Origin: Bradyrhizobium sp.
GTDB lineage: Bacteria; Pseudomonadota; Alphaproteobacteria; Rhizobiales; Xanthobacteraceae
Direction of reading: 5' to 3'
Length of the DNA stretch: 39,184 nt
NCBI RefSeq assembly: GCF_004799445.1
Contig: NZ_SSNA01000016.1
Span: 1-39,184 of the forward strand
Shown here: positions 24,523 to 33,980 of the stretch, one piece after another
Layout: every line of letters begins with the position of its first letter
Position numbering within the stretch: the first letter of the stretch is position 1
Notes under the pieces: generated by a model
What the model was told of the DNA's origin: nothing
Database searches by the model: none
Seen by the model: only the letters and a program-made list of their open reading frames with translations
Program-made: the position numbers and the translations under genes

Positions 24523-24804
24523 TTACGCCCCCTTGGCCGCGACCAATTCGTCGATGCGAGCGCTGAGGTTTTTCAGAACGAAGTACTGCTCGGTGGTCGC
24601 CTTGCCGTCGTTGACTTCCTGGGTCCACTTTTCCAGCGGCAATTTGATCCCGAACGCCTTGTCGATCGCGAATGCGATGTCGAGAAAATCGAGGCTGTCG
24701 ATCCCCAAATCGTCGATCGCGTGGCTTTCCGGCGTGATCGTGTCGCGTGGTATGTCGCAGGTTTCAGCGATAATCGTTGCGACCTGATCGAATGTAGAGG
24801 ACAT
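24523..24804 (-). CDS. acpXL: Acyl carrier protein AcpXL
   Basis: 93 residues, acidic. The phosphopantetheine site is Ser37 in [14 protein letters not shown]-terminal extension ([20 protein letters not shown] and onward) is longer than in housekeeping ACP and typical of AcpXL. It carries the very-long-chain acyl group during its synthesis and hands it to LpxXL. The ATG at 24804 is chosen; the open frame continues upstream for about 95 residues of no ACP character. It is the first gene of the five-gene operon, so the promoter should lie in the gap at 24805-24995. Confidence 0.95.
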   Translation of the reverse strand: MSSTFDQVATIIAETCDIPRDTITPESHAIDDLGIDSLDFLDIAFAIDKAFGIKLPLEKWTQEVNDGKATTEQYFVLKNLSARIDELVAAKGA

Positions 24805-24995
24805 CACTAAGCCTTTGATACATTGAAGGTAATTTTCAGAGCCTTGGGAGGGTGGCCGCTCCGCCCCGGAATGCCCCATCCGCCACCCGGAGTCGAGTGC
24901 CCGTATATCGGAGCGCCGCCTTGAGTTCAATGGAGGTAGCCGATGCCCAAGGCATCGGATTTGGGGGAAAACGAGCCGGAAGGGGCCGAAAATGC

Positions 24996-25352
24996 TTAAG
25001 GATGTGGCGCGGAAATCCGCACGCAGTCGCGGCGCCCCATCAGCACGCAGTCCTGGGTTCTGCGTAGATCGGCAATACTCACGGCGAGCCATATTCCGAT
25101 CGCCAGGAGAGCGAAGGTAAACGCGAAAGCGGCCACGTTGGCCAGCATGCGATGGCGAAAATCATCGGGTTCTTCCCGGTCATGTTCGTAGCGGGATAAA
25201 TCGCTCGCTGCCTCGAACTGCCGAACCGGTTCGTTCAGGTTTCTTGGCGGACCCGCTATGGGAGCCAGGTTACGCGGCCGGAATTGGAGCACGCGGTGCT
25301 CATCTTCTGAAGAGGCTGAAATAACGGGCCGCTGGGTTTTCACGGCTGCCAT
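24996..25352 (-). CDS. Conserved-looking small membrane protein, function unknown
   Basis: 118 residues. The first half is hydrophilic and charged ([18 protein letters not shown]); then comes one hydrophobic helix (about residues 70-92, [20 protein letters not shown]); the end has two cysteines in [14 protein letters not shown] do not recognise a family. It would be anchored with a long cytoplasmic N-terminus, or the reverse. It lies upstream of acpXL in the same direction and downstream of the KirBac channel gene, with about 80 bases to the latter. Confidence 0.6.
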   Translation of the reverse strand: MAAVKTQRPVISASSEDEHRVLQFRPRNLAPIAGPPRNLNEPVRQFEAASDLSRYEHDREEPDDFRHRMLANVAAFAFTFALLAIGIWLAVSIADLRRTQDCVLMGRRDCVRISAPHP

Positions 25353-25433
25353 CTCCGGGATATACCGTTGTTATTTAGCACGCTCGCGACGCGTCTCCCA
25401 GAAAATCTTGACCTGGCAACCGGCCAGGAGAAT

Positions 25434-26318
25434 CTATTCGTCCAAAGTCTCATGGAACTTGCCGTAGTCGATTCGAATCCGGCCGTCCTCCGATGAGTCG
25501 AGGATATCGGCGTAACGCTGGCCAAAGCGAATATCGGTATGATCGTAGGACCTTCGGGCATGAACCGTTTGCGCCGCAATAACGTCATACCCGGACACTA
25601 CAACCACAAGTGATACGCCCGTTGCGCTAAAGTCGGCCTCACCAAGCCCGTAAAGCGGACTTGCCTCATCGAGGACGTGGTAGAGCGTCCAGCTTAGCGC
25701 GAGTGCGGGGTGCTCGTTGCGCACCAATGGCAGCTCACAGAACCTGCGCTGCGACTGGCCCTCCTGGCTCACGACATTCTGAAGCAGCCAAAGCCTGGCG
25801 GTGGCATTGCCGATGATGTTGTGGCGTTCGTTGGCGAAGCGAACCATCAGCGTCGGCTTGCCCTCATGGCTGGAAATGACCGGAGTGTTCGCGAACAGCA
25901 GTCGGGCATTCGGCCGCGAGAACCGGGCGAAGATCAGCCCGGTCATCAGCGACATCGAGAAGATCCCCGTGAACAGCTCCACCGTGGCGATGAAATGTCC
26001 GTAATGGGTCTGCGGGTGCATGTCGCCGTAACCGGCAGTCGAAAGCGTCTCGATGCTGAAATAGAGATAATCGATATAGGCGCTGCCCGGCACGTTCGAG
26101 ACCGGCTGATCCCCGATCCAGTAGAACACGGCGAAAACCGCGTTGAAGGCGACAAATACCAGCGCGGCCCCACCGATAAAGGCCGGCCACGAGGCCGTCA
26201 TGCAGCGATGGCTGATGTCGGCCCAGAAGTTGAGACGAAGGCCTTCGGCAATGATTTCACGGCTGCCAATTCGCACGACACGCGCCTTCGACATCTGCTC
26301 ACTATGGTTCTTGAACAT
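25434..26318 (-). CDS. Inward-rectifier-type potassium channel (KirBac family)
   Basis: 294 residues from the ATG at 26318, which has AAGAGA about eight bases upstream; a GTG at 26382-26384 and two ATGs near 26345 are alternatives. A slide helix (SHRCMTASWPAF), two membrane helices and a pore loop are followed by the immunoglobulin-like cytoplasmic Kir domain from about residue 140 (PTLMVRFANERHNIIGNATA). The pore reads STAGYGDMHPQTHYGH. In KirBac proteins I know, the filter is TVGYG; here Ala replaces Val. It is divergent from the ParB-like gene. Confidence 0.88.
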   Translation of the reverse strand: MFKNHSEQMSKARVVRIGSREIIAEGLRLNFWADISHRCMTASWPAFIGGAALVFVAFNAVFAVFYWIGDQPVSNVPGSAYIDYLYFSIETLSTAGYGDMHPQTHYGHFIATVELFTGIFSMSLMTGLIFARFSRPNARLLFANTPVISSHEGKPTLMVRFANERHNIIGNATARLWLLQNVVSQEGQSQRRFCELPLVRNEHPALALSWTLYHVLDEASPLYGLGEADFSATGVSLVVVVSGYDVIAAQTVHARRSYDHTDIRFGQRYADILDSSEDGRIRIDYGKFHETLDE

Positions 26319-26538
26319 TTTCTGATTCTCTTGGTGGCGCATCATCGCCAAAGCGCTGGGCGGCTTGGCGAAAAATTGACGCACTCTTTAACAGTTGAGG
26401 GCGCGACCGGACACAAAAGCGGCTTCCCGCCTTTTGCTGATCGCGCGCCGGGCAAAGGCAATTGATCGCCGGCAACATCATGCCATAATCGGCTCGATTG
26501 CAGCGACATTTTTGGCTCCGACAGGGGGATTTCAAGTC

Positions 26539-27165
26539 ATGGCGAATACCCGCGAACCGATCCTTCAGCCGATTCCGATTCTCGCGCTCCGTCCGACCCA
26601 GATGACGGTCGGAATGCGGGAGGTGAAAGAGAAGCGCAAGCGGTGGCGCGAGCATAAATCGAAAAGGAAGCAGGCCGAGCTACTCGGCAAACACATGATC
26701 CCGGTGGTTCATGGACCGGACAAGCGTTACTACGTCATCGATCATCATCATCTGGCGCGGTCACTTCACGATGAGGGCGTAAAGGACGTTCTCGTCACCG
26801 TCGTCGCCGACCTCACCATGGTCGATCGCGACGCGTTCTGGGTGGTGCTCGACGACCGCAAGTGGGTCTATCCATACGACGCCAAGGGCGAACGCCGACA
26901 CTACCGCGACATCCCCAAAACAGTAGTGGACCTCAAGGACGATCCATTCCGCAGCCTCGCCGGCGAATTGCGGCGGGTCGGCGGTTTTGCCAAGGATACA
27001 ACGCCGTTCAGCGAATTCCTGTGGGCGGATTTCCTGCGCCGCAGATTGTCGCGCAAGAGCGTGGACGGCGATTTCGAGAAAGCCCTCGAGAGAGCGCTGG
27101 CGCTGGCGAAAAGCAAGCAAGCGGTCTATCTGCCCGGCTGGTGCGGACCCGAGTCGGACGACTAG
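26539..27165 (+). CDS. ParB-like (ParBc_2 family) protein
   Basis: 208 residues. The N-terminal part LRPTQMTVGMREVKEKRKRW followed by MIPVVHGPDKRYYVIDHHHLARSLHDEGV resembles the ParB/Srx-type domain called ParBc_2 (a putative ParB-like nuclease). The His triplet in IDHHHLARSL is a notable feature. The rest, rich in Trp, Arg and Lys, has no other clear domain. There is no partner ParA and no parS-like inverted repeat nearby, so a plasmid-partition role is not supported. The ATG at 26539 has AGGGGG about 11 bases upstream; a frame to 26395 is open but less likely. Confidence 0.75.
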   Translation: MANTREPILQPIPILALRPTQMTVGMREVKEKRKRWREHKSKRKQAELLGKHMIPVVHGPDKRYYVIDHHHLARSLHDEGVKDVLVTVVADLTMVDRDAFWVVLDDRKWVYPYDAKGERRHYRDIPKTVVDLKDDPFRSLAGELRRVGGFAKDTTPFSEFLWADFLRRRLSRKSVDGDFEKALERALALAKSKQAVYLPGWCGPESDD

Positions 27166-27189
27166 CGTCTCGCATCGGCGGACCACGGC

Positions 27190-27768
27190 CTATTTCGGCT
27201 GGCGCCCCATCATGTAGAACTCGTCGTTCGGACGCATGGAGGTGACGTTGGCCATCCGGTTCGATAACGCGAAAAATGCGGAGATCGCGGCGATATCCCA
27301 GATGTCGTCGTCGCTGAAGCCGTGGCCGGCGACATCGGCGAAATCCGCTTCCGAAACCAGGTGCGCCTCCTTGCTCACCTTCATTGCGAAGTCGAGCATG
27401 GCGCGCTGGCGCGGCGTGATATCCGCCTTGCGGTAGTTGACGGCGATCTGGTCGGCGATCTGCGGATTCTTTGCCCGGATTCTCAGGATCGCGCCGTGCG
27501 CGATGACGCAATAGTGGCACTGGTTGGCGCTGGAGGTCGCGACCACGATCATCTCGCGCTCGGCCTTGGTCAGACCGCTGTCCCTTTCCATCAGGGCATC
27601 GTGGTAGGCAAAGAACGCCCGGAATTCGTCGGGCCGATAGGCCAGCGTCAGGAACACGTTCGGAATAAAGCCGGATTTTTCCTGCACCGCGAGCAGGCGG
27701 GTGCGGATATCTTCCGGCAGCGCCGCAACGGAGGGCGTCGGGAAGCGTCTGGCGATGGGCTGCGTCAT
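27190..27768 (-). CDS. AhpD-like peroxidase-related protein (carboxymuconolactone decarboxylase fold)
   Basis: 192 residues from the ATG at 27768; the frame is open further to 27813. The active-site block is CHYCVIAHG, the CxxC plus His arrangement of the AhpD/peroxidase-related group, embedded in helices such as GLTKAEREMIVVATSSANQ. Family members reduce hydroperoxides or regenerate AhpC. It begins with a Pro-rich stretch (MTQPIARRFPTPSV). It is convergent with the ParB-like gene and lies downstream of the HerA-like gene on the same strand, separated by 121 bases. Confidence 0.85.
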   Translation of the reverse strand: MTQPIARRFPTPSVAALPEDIRTRLLAVQEKSGFIPNVFLTLAYRPDEFRAFFAYHDALMERDSGLTKAEREMIVVATSSANQCHYCVIAHGAILRIRAKNPQIADQIAVNYRKADITPRQRAMLDFAMKVSKEAHLVSEADFADVAGHGFSDDDIWDIAAISAFFALSNRMANVTSMRPNDEFYMMGRQPK

Positions 27769-27889
27769 GGCGAATTCCCGGTCGATTGATGCGAAGCGGT
27801 GGCCCGAGAACATAGTCGATGGCCGCGCCCGCGCAAAGCGTGGCGCGAAGGATGACTGCGGTGGATGCGGGATCAGGGCCGGACGTGGT

Positions 27890-29635
27890 TCAGCGCAGCG
27901 GCTTTTTCAGCAACGAAAACCGGTCGGGATCGAGCCCCAGCGAAGGCTGCAGCATGGGCGCTTCCACCATGCGCGGGGCCGACCGCTCGCTGATCCCGGG
28001 ATCGTTGGCGACGTCGCGATTGGAGGTGGCGCCGCGCCAGCGTTCGAGCACGGCGCCGACGAAATGCATATCGTGGCCGGCGGTCGCCGACGGCACCGTC
28101 GAGATGGTGGCTTCGCTGCGCGGCAGTTGATGCGCCGGCACTTCCTTGAAGCGCAGCCGGGTCGGCAGCGCCACGCCTTCGCCGAACGCCAGCACTTCGC
28201 GGGTGCCGAGCGAGGGAACGAAGGACAGCAGGTTCGCCGCGGCGTCGGAGACCGCCGAACGCAGCAGCGCCTGGTCGCGTTCGTTGGCCAGGCGCATCGT
28301 GAACAGCGTGTTGCACTGGGAAATGATGGTGGCGTCGAGTTCGGCGGGACGCTGCGTGACGAGGCCGAGATAGACCCCGTATTTGCGGCCTTCCTTGGCG
28401 ATCCGCGACACCGCCTTGCGGGTCGGCCCGAACCCGATGTTGCGGTCGGCCGACGCGTAGCGATGGGCCTCTTCGCAGACGAACAACATCGGCGAAACAC
28501 CGTCGCTCCACAGCCCGAAATCGAACGCCATGCGGCATAGCACCGACACCACGGAATCGATGACTTCGGCAGGAAAACCGGCCAGCTGCATCACGGTCAT
28601 CGGCCGGCCATTGGCGGGCAGCCGGAACAGGTGGCTGATCACCTCGGCCATGGTGTCGCCGCCGACATTGGCGTTGTCGAACATGAACGCGTAACGCGGG
28701 TCGTTGCGCACGGTCTCGATGCGGGAGAGCAGTTTGTGATAGACGATGCGCGAGGAGCGGTTCTCGAGCTTGCCCATGCGCTCGTCGATCAGCGAAATCA
28801 GGTCGACCAGGCGATAGGGCACCGGCGTATCGAGGGTATAGCCCACCGTCTTGGAATCGGCGCGTTTTAGCCGGTCGGAGTTCTGGTACTGGGTATAGAT
28901 TCCCTTCGCCGCCGGAATCACCTCGGCGAGAATGTCGAGTTCCTCGGGGTTGCCGGGCCGGCCGCCGAACAGCACATCGACGATTTCTTCGAAGTTGAAC
29001 AGCCAGAATGGCAGCTTCAGATTGCGGGGATTGAGCACCAGCGCGCGGTCGCCGAAGCAGCGGCCGTACTCGTTGTGAACGTCGAGCAGGAAAATCCGCA
29101 GGTTCGGCCGCGACTTGAGTATCTCGTTCAGCAGCAGCGACACGCCGGTCGATTTGCCGACGCCGGTGGAACCAAGTACCGCGAAATGCTTGGAGAGCAT
29201 TTCCTCGACGTCGACATAGGCGATGACGGACGGATCCTGCTGCAGGGTGCCGATATTGATCTGGTCCGATCCGCTCGGCGCATAGACCGTGCGCAGTTCC
29301 TGATTGGTGATCAGATCAACGGCATCGCCGATGGCCGGATAGTTGGTGACGCCGCGCTGGAATTTCTGTCGTTCCGATCCACCAAGGATCTCGCCGAGCA
29401 GATCGACCGAGGCGGTGGCGATGTAATTGTCGGAAGTCGGCAGATTTTCGCACGACACTTCGGTAATCATGGCGACAATGGTGGAATTTGCGCAGCGGAT
29501 ACTGACGAAGCGGCCCACCGTGGCCCGGATTTCCGAGACGCCCATCGGGCTCGTCGCCACAAGGCCGACCCGCGCGAGCGATCCGCGCACCAAAATTACA
29601 CGTCCGAAGGATGTCACAGTGGTTGAACCCGGCAT
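27890..29635 (-). CDS. HerA-type DNA-translocase ATPase (DUF87)
   Basis: 581 residues. An N-terminal HAS-barrel-like region (about 1-120) precedes the FtsK/HerA ATPase: Walker A GSTGVGKS (155-162) and Walker B MLFVCEEAHRY (Glu388 and Glu389), then VTQRPAELDATIISQCNTLF. These are the usual HerA motifs. In archaea HerA works with the nuclease NurA in end resection; in bacteria it may also join other partner proteins. No nuclease gene is next to it here. The start at 29635 follows a region with no other gene. The last residues RFSLLKKPLR form a basic tail. Confidence 0.88.
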   Translation of the reverse strand: MPGSTTVTSFGRVILVRGSLARVGLVATSPMGVSEIRATVGRFVSIRCANSTIVAMITEVSCENLPTSDNYIATASVDLLGEILGGSERQKFQRGVTNYPAIGDAVDLITNQELRTVYAPSGSDQINIGTLQQDPSVIAYVDVEEMLSKHFAVLGSTGVGKSTGVSLLLNEILKSRPNLRIFLLDVHNEYGRCFGDRALVLNPRNLKLPFWLFNFEEIVDVLFGGRPGNPEELDILAEVIPAAKGIYTQYQNSDRLKRADSKTVGYTLDTPVPYRLVDLISLIDERMGKLENRSSRIVYHKLLSRIETVRNDPRYAFMFDNANVGGDTMAEVISHLFRLPANGRPMTVMQLAGFPAEVIDSVVSVLCRMAFDFGLWSDGVSPMLFVCEEAHRYASADRNIGFGPTRKAVSRIAKEGRKYGVYLGLVTQRPAELDATIISQCNTLFTMRLANERDQALLRSAVSDAAANLLSFVPSLGTREVLAFGEGVALPTRLRFKEVPAHQLPRSEATISTVPSATAGHDMHFVGAVLERWRGATSNRDVANDPGISERSAPRMVEAPMLQPSLGLDPDRFSLLKKPLR

Positions 29636-29918
29636 GTCGTGAATCGTGCTTCAACGGGAAACTATGCAGTCAGTCGTTGCACAAACGGTTAAGCCGGGGT
29701 CGTCAATCGGCGATATCTTTCCTCCGGGGGGCGGTTCCAGGGGTGCCGCCCCGGCTGGCCTCGATGGATCGCTTTCGCCGGGAAAACCTGCGTTTGCAGC
29801 CGATCCACCGGCGGTGGCGCCACCTGCGGGCTTAAGGTTTGATTAACCATTCCGGAGTCGGACGGTCGCCACCGCTGCGCCTGTTTCCGGAAAACGCCGG
29901 GGCCGAGGATGCCGGGCT

Positions 29919-31046
29919 TTACTCCCACCCGAGCGCGCCGCCGTTCTGGTACTCGATAACCCTGGTCTCGAAGAAGTTCTTCTCCTTTTTGAGGTCCACC
30001 GCCTCCGACATCCATGGAAACGGATTTTCCGCCTCGTCGAACACGCGTGCCAATCCAAGCTGGGCGCAGCGGCGGTTGGCGATGAAGTGCATATAGGTTT
30101 CGCACAGCGCGGCATTGAGGCCGAGAAAGCCGCGCGGCATGGTGTCCCTGCCATATGACGCCTCCAATTCGGCGGCGGTGGCGATCATCGCACGAATCTC
30201 CTGCTGGAATGGCTGGGTCCAGAGATGCGGATTCTCGATCTTGATCTGATTGATGACGTCGATGCCGAAGTTCAAATGGACCGATTCGTCGCGCAGGATG
30301 TACTGGTACTGCTCGGCGATGCCGACCATCTTGTTGCGGCGGCCGAGCGACAGGATCTGCGCAAAGCCGGTGTAGAACCACATCCCTTCGAAGATGACAT
30401 AGAAGGCCACGAGGTCGCGCAGAAATGCCTGGTCGGATTCGGGCGTTCCGGTCTTGAAACCGGGATCGTCAAGATGCCGGGTATGCTCGAGCGCCCAGGC
30501 CGCCTTGTCCGTGATCGACGGCACCTCCCGGTACATGTTGAACAGTTCGCCCTCATCGAGGCCGAGGCTTTCGACGATGTACTGGAACGTATGGGTATGA
30601 ACCGCCTCCTCGAAGGATTGCCGCAGCAGATACTGGCGGCATTCCGGATTGGTGAGGTGGCGGTAGATCGCCAGCACGATATTGTTGGCGACCAGGCTCT
30701 CGGAGGCTGCGAAGAACCCGAGATTGCGCTTGATGGCGCGGCGCTCGTCTTCGGTCAGGCCGTCGCGCGATTTCCAAAGCGCGATGTCGGCCTGCATCGA
30801 GACCTCCGTCGGCATCCAGTGATTGTTGCAGCCGGAGAGATATTTCTCCCATGCCCATTTGTATTTCAGCGGCAGCAGTTGATTGACGTCGGCGCGGCAA
30901 TTGATCATGGCCTTGTCATCGATCGAAACCCGGCCGCCGCTCCGGTCGATCAGGTCGCGGCCGATTTTTTCGATAACGCTATCCGGATTCGGGACGAGCG
31001 CTTCGGGCGGGCGCGGAATGGTCGTGGTGTCGGACCAGTCAAGCAT
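29919..31046 (-). CDS. nrdB: Ribonucleotide reductase class Ic small subunit
   Basis: 375 residues. The metal ligands are Glu116 (ESLVANN), Glu147 and His150 ([10 protein letters not shown]), Glu220 (VIFEGMW), Glu254 and His257 (DESVHLNFG). Their spacing (31, 3, 73, 107 and 110 from Glu147 or to it) fits the Chlamydia trachomatis R2 ligands with a constant offset of 27. Phe154 stands where other class I enzymes have the radical Tyr, and Glu116 replaces the first Asp. This is the class Ic pattern, associated with a Mn/Fe cofactor that replaces the tyrosyl radical. Overall similarity to chlamydial R2 is obvious in blocks such as [12 protein letters not shown]. It is 27 bases downstream of nrdA. 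Confidence 0.96.
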   Translation of the reverse strand: MLDWSDTTTIPRPPEALVPNPDSVIEKIGRDLIDRSGGRVSIDDKAMINCRADVNQLLPLKYKWAWEKYLSGCNNHWMPTEVSMQADIALWKSRDGLTEDERRAIKRNLGFFAASESLVANNIVLAIYRHLTNPECRQYLLRQSFEEAVHTHTFQYIVESLGLDEGELFNMYREVPSITDKAAWALEHTRHLDDPGFKTGTPESDQAFLRDLVAFYVIFEGMWFYTGFAQILSLGRRNKMVGIAEQYQYILRDESVHLNFGIDVINQIKIENPHLWTQPFQQEIRAMIATAAELEASYGRDTMPRGFLGLNAALCETYMHFIANRRCAQLGLARVFDEAENPFPWMSEAVDLKKEKNFFETRVIEYQNGGALGWE

Positions 31047-31073
31047 GGCTGTTGTTCCTTGGTTTCGTGCCGC

Positions 31074-33980
31074 TTACTGGCAGGCTTCACATTCGGGATT
31101 GTCGATGGAGCAGGCGAGTGCATTGGCGAGATCCGGCGCGCCCGGCGCCATCCGGATCGGGGTGTTCGCCGCCATCGCCTGCCACGACGAGACGCTGTTG
31201 AGCTTGCCGTCCGTGCCCTTCAACGTCGACTTCTCGACGTGGGTCGCACTGCGCGAGCGCAAATAATAAGTGGTCTTGAGGCCGCGTAGCCAGGCCAGAC
31301 GGTAGAGCGTGCTGAGTTTCCTGCCGGAGGGGTTGGCAATGTAGAGGTTGAGCGATTGGGACTGGTCGATCCATTTCTGCCGGCGTGAGGCGGCTTCGAT
31401 CAGCCAGACACTGTCGATCTCGAAAGCGGTAGCGTAGAGCGCCTTGAGATCTTGGGGAATGCGGTCGATGCCGCCGATGCTGCCGTCGAAATATTTCAGG
31501 TCGTTGACCATCACCTCGTCCCACAATCCACGCGCCTTGAGGTCGCGGACCAGGAACGCGTTCATGACGGTGAAATCGCCCGACATGTTCGATTTCACGT
31601 AGAGATTCTGGTAGACGGGCTCGATCGACTGCGCCACGCCGCAGATGTTGGAAATGGTCGCGGTCGGCGCAATCGCCATGACGTTCGAATTGCGCATTCC
31701 CGTGGTCCGGACCCGGGCGCGCAGGTCGCTCCAATCCAGCGTGGTGGAGCGATCCATTTCGAGGCCACCGCGCGCCTCCGCGAGGATCTCGATCGAATCG
31801 ATCGGCAGGATTCCCCGGCTCCAGAGCGAGCCGTCGAACGAGGGATAGCGGCCGCGCTCTGCGGCAAGATCGACCGAGGCCGAAATCGCGTGGAAGGCGA
31901 TCGCCTCCATGCTGGTGTCGGCGAACTTTACCGCCGCCTCCGACGCCATCGCGATCCGCAGCGCCTGCAGCGCATCCTGAAAGCCCATCAGTCCCAGGCC
32001 CACGGGGCGGTGTCGCAGGTTCGAGCGCCTCGCCTCGGGGACGGTATAGAAATTGATGTCGATGACGTTATCGAGCATCCGCATCGCCATCGTCACCGTG
32101 CGCTTGAGCCGCGCGTCGTCCAGCCCGCCGCCCTGGACGTGGTTGGCGAGGTTCACCGAGCCGAGATTGCAAACGGCGACTTCGTCGTCGGAGGTGTTGA
32201 GCGTGATCTCGGTGCACAGGTTGGAGGAGTGAATGACGCCGCAATGTTGCTGCGGCGAGCGCAAATTGCAGGGGTCCTTGAACGTGATCCAGGGATGCCC
32301 GGTCTCGAACAGCATGGTCAGCATCTTGCGCCACAGCTCGGTCGCGCGGATCTTTCTGAATACCCGTATTTCGCCGCGCGCGGCCTTGGCCTCGTAGAAG
32401 GCGTAGCGTTCGGCAAAGTTCCTGCCGTAGAGATCGTGCAGGTCGGGCGCTTCATCGGGCGAGAACAGCGTCCATTCGGCGTCGGCCTCGACCCGCTGCA
32501 TGAACAGGTCAGGCACCCAGTTCGCGGTATTCATGTCGTGGGTACGGCGGCGGTCGTCACCGGTGTTCTTGCGGAGGTCGAGAAATTCCTCGATGTCGAT
32601 GTGCCAGGTCTCGAGATAGGCGCAGACCGCGCCCTTGCGTTTTCCCCCCTGATTGACGGCCACCGCGGTATCGTTGGCGACCTTGAGGAAGGGCACGACA
32701 CCCTGGCTGTCGCCGTTGGTTCCCTTGATGTGGGCGCCGAGGCCGCGCACCCTGGTCCAGTCGTTGCCGAGGCCGCCGGAGTATTTGGCCAGCAGCGCAT
32801 TATCCTTGATCGATTTGAAGATGCCGTCGAGGTCGTCGGCGACGGTGGTCAGGAAGCAGGAGGAAAGCTGCGGCCGCAGGGTTCCCGCATTGAACAGCGT
32901 CGGCGTCGAGGCCATGAAATCGAACGACGAGAGCAGGTCATAGAACTCGATGGCGCGGGCATCGCGATCGATCTCGCGTATCGCCAGCCCCATCGCGACC
33001 CGCATGAAGAACGCCTGCGGCAGTTCGATGCGGCGGCTCCCGGCGTGAAGGAAGTAGCGGTCGTAGAGCGTCTGCAGGCCGAGAAACTGAAACGCCAGGT
33101 CGCGCTCCGGCCGCAGCGCGGCGGCGATCCTGCCGAGATCATAACGCGCCAGTTCCGGATCGAGCAGTTCGGCCCTGATTCCCGTTCTGACATAGAGCGG
33201 AAAGTATTCGGCGTAGCGCGTCGCCATGTCGGCCTGCGATGCGTTGACCGGCGCGGCATGCACGAACGACAGCACCTCGGTTCGCAGCCGGTCGAGCAAC
33301 AGCCGCGCGCTGACATAGGTGTAGTTCGGCTCCTGCTCCACCAGCGTGCGCGCCGCCATGATGCCCGCAAGCGCCAATTCGTCCTGGCTGATTCCGTCAT
33401 AGAGATTGCGGCGCGTTTCGGCGAGGATCGGCGCCGGATCGACGCCGTCCAGTCCCGCGCACGCCTCGCGAACGATCAGAGCGAGCCGCTCCTCGTCGAG
33501 CGGCACCCGCGTGCCATCGGCGAGCGCGACATGCAGCGGCGGCTGCGAAGGTTTTGCAGCCTGGACCGCGTTTGCCTCGGCGCGCCGTTTTGCCCGCGCC
33601 TCGCGGTAAAGCACATAGGCGCGGGCGACCTTGTGATGTTCGCTGCGCATCAGCGCCAGTTCGACCTGATCCTGCACGTCTTCGATATGGAAGGTGCGGC
33701 CTTCGCCGACCCTTCGGGTCAGCGCGCCGGCGACTTCAGCGGTGAGCTGCTCGACCGCTTCGTGCACGCGGCGCGAGCCGGCGGCGGTATGTCCTTCCAC
33801 CGCGAGAAACGCCTTGGTCATCGCCACCGATATCTTGGCGGCGTCGAACGGCGACACGGCTCCGTTGCGGCGAAGGATCTGCATCCCCGGTTCGCTCCTC
33901 GCCGCGGCAGGGGATTCGGTGCGTGGTAATGGATCAAAGGGAATGGCTTGGGCGGCTTCGCGATCGATAGACAATGACAT
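31074..33980 (-). CDS. nrdA: Ribonucleotide reductase class I large subunit
   Basis: 968 residues from the ATG at 33980. Two ATP-cone-like segments stand at the front (about residues 33-135, from MQILRRNGAVSPFDAAK; and a second from about 150 to 240, from LHVALADGTRVPLDEE). The catalytic core has Cys375 (LSSCFL), Cys589 with Glu591 (SSNLCTEIT), Cys604 (VAVCNLGSVNL) and the Tyr pair in TTYYLRS. The end CSIDNPECEACQ holds the redox cysteines. Extra ATP cones and high length match the chlamydial class Ic large subunit. The frame extends to 34214, but those 78 residues come from the riboswitch leader. Confidence 0.96.
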   Translation of the reverse strand: MSLSIDREAAQAIPFDPLPRTESPAAARSEPGMQILRRNGAVSPFDAAKISVAMTKAFLAVEGHTAAGSRRVHEAVEQLTAEVAGALTRRVGEGRTFHIEDVQDQVELALMRSEHHKVARAYVLYREARAKRRAEANAVQAAKPSQPPLHVALADGTRVPLDEERLALIVREACAGLDGVDPAPILAETRRNLYDGISQDELALAGIMAARTLVEQEPNYTYVSARLLLDRLRTEVLSFVHAAPVNASQADMATRYAEYFPLYVRTGIRAELLDPELARYDLGRIAAALRPERDLAFQFLGLQTLYDRYFLHAGSRRIELPQAFFMRVAMGLAIREIDRDARAIEFYDLLSSFDFMASTPTLFNAGTLRPQLSSCFLTTVADDLDGIFKSIKDNALLAKYSGGLGNDWTRVRGLGAHIKGTNGDSQGVVPFLKVANDTAVAVNQGGKRKGAVCAYLETWHIDIEEFLDLRKNTGDDRRRTHDMNTANWVPDLFMQRVEADAEWTLFSPDEAPDLHDLYGRNFAERYAFYEAKAARGEIRVFRKIRATELWRKMLTMLFETGHPWITFKDPCNLRSPQQHCGVIHSSNLCTEITLNTSDDEVAVCNLGSVNLANHVQGGGLDDARLKRTVTMAMRMLDNVIDINFYTVPEARRSNLRHRPVGLGLMGFQDALQALRIAMASEAAVKFADTSMEAIAFHAISASVDLAAERGRYPSFDGSLWSRGILPIDSIEILAEARGGLEMDRSTTLDWSDLRARVRTTGMRNSNVMAIAPTATISNICGVAQSIEPVYQNLYVKSNMSGDFTVMNAFLVRDLKARGLWDEVMVNDLKYFDGSIGGIDRIPQDLKALYATAFEIDSVWLIEAASRRQKWIDQSQSLNLYIANPSGRKLSTLYRLAWLRGLKTTYYLRSRSATHVEKSTLKGTDGKLNSVSSWQAMAANTPIRMAPGAPDLANALACSIDNPECEACQ

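Noticed and set aside
26539..27165. A plasmid-type partition locus around the ParB-like gene
   Set aside because: There is no ParA gene and no parS-like site nearby, and the protein fits the ParBc_2 group, not partition ParB.
29646..29846. A 66-residue frame in the gap between the HerA-like gene and nrdB
   Set aside because: It is Pro/Gly-rich, has mixed third-position use, no motif and no good ribosome site. It might be real, but there is too little support to list it.
31452..33929. An 825-residue open frame antisense to nrdA
   Set aside because: The same codon-bias shadow: the minus strand carries all catalytic residues of NrdA.
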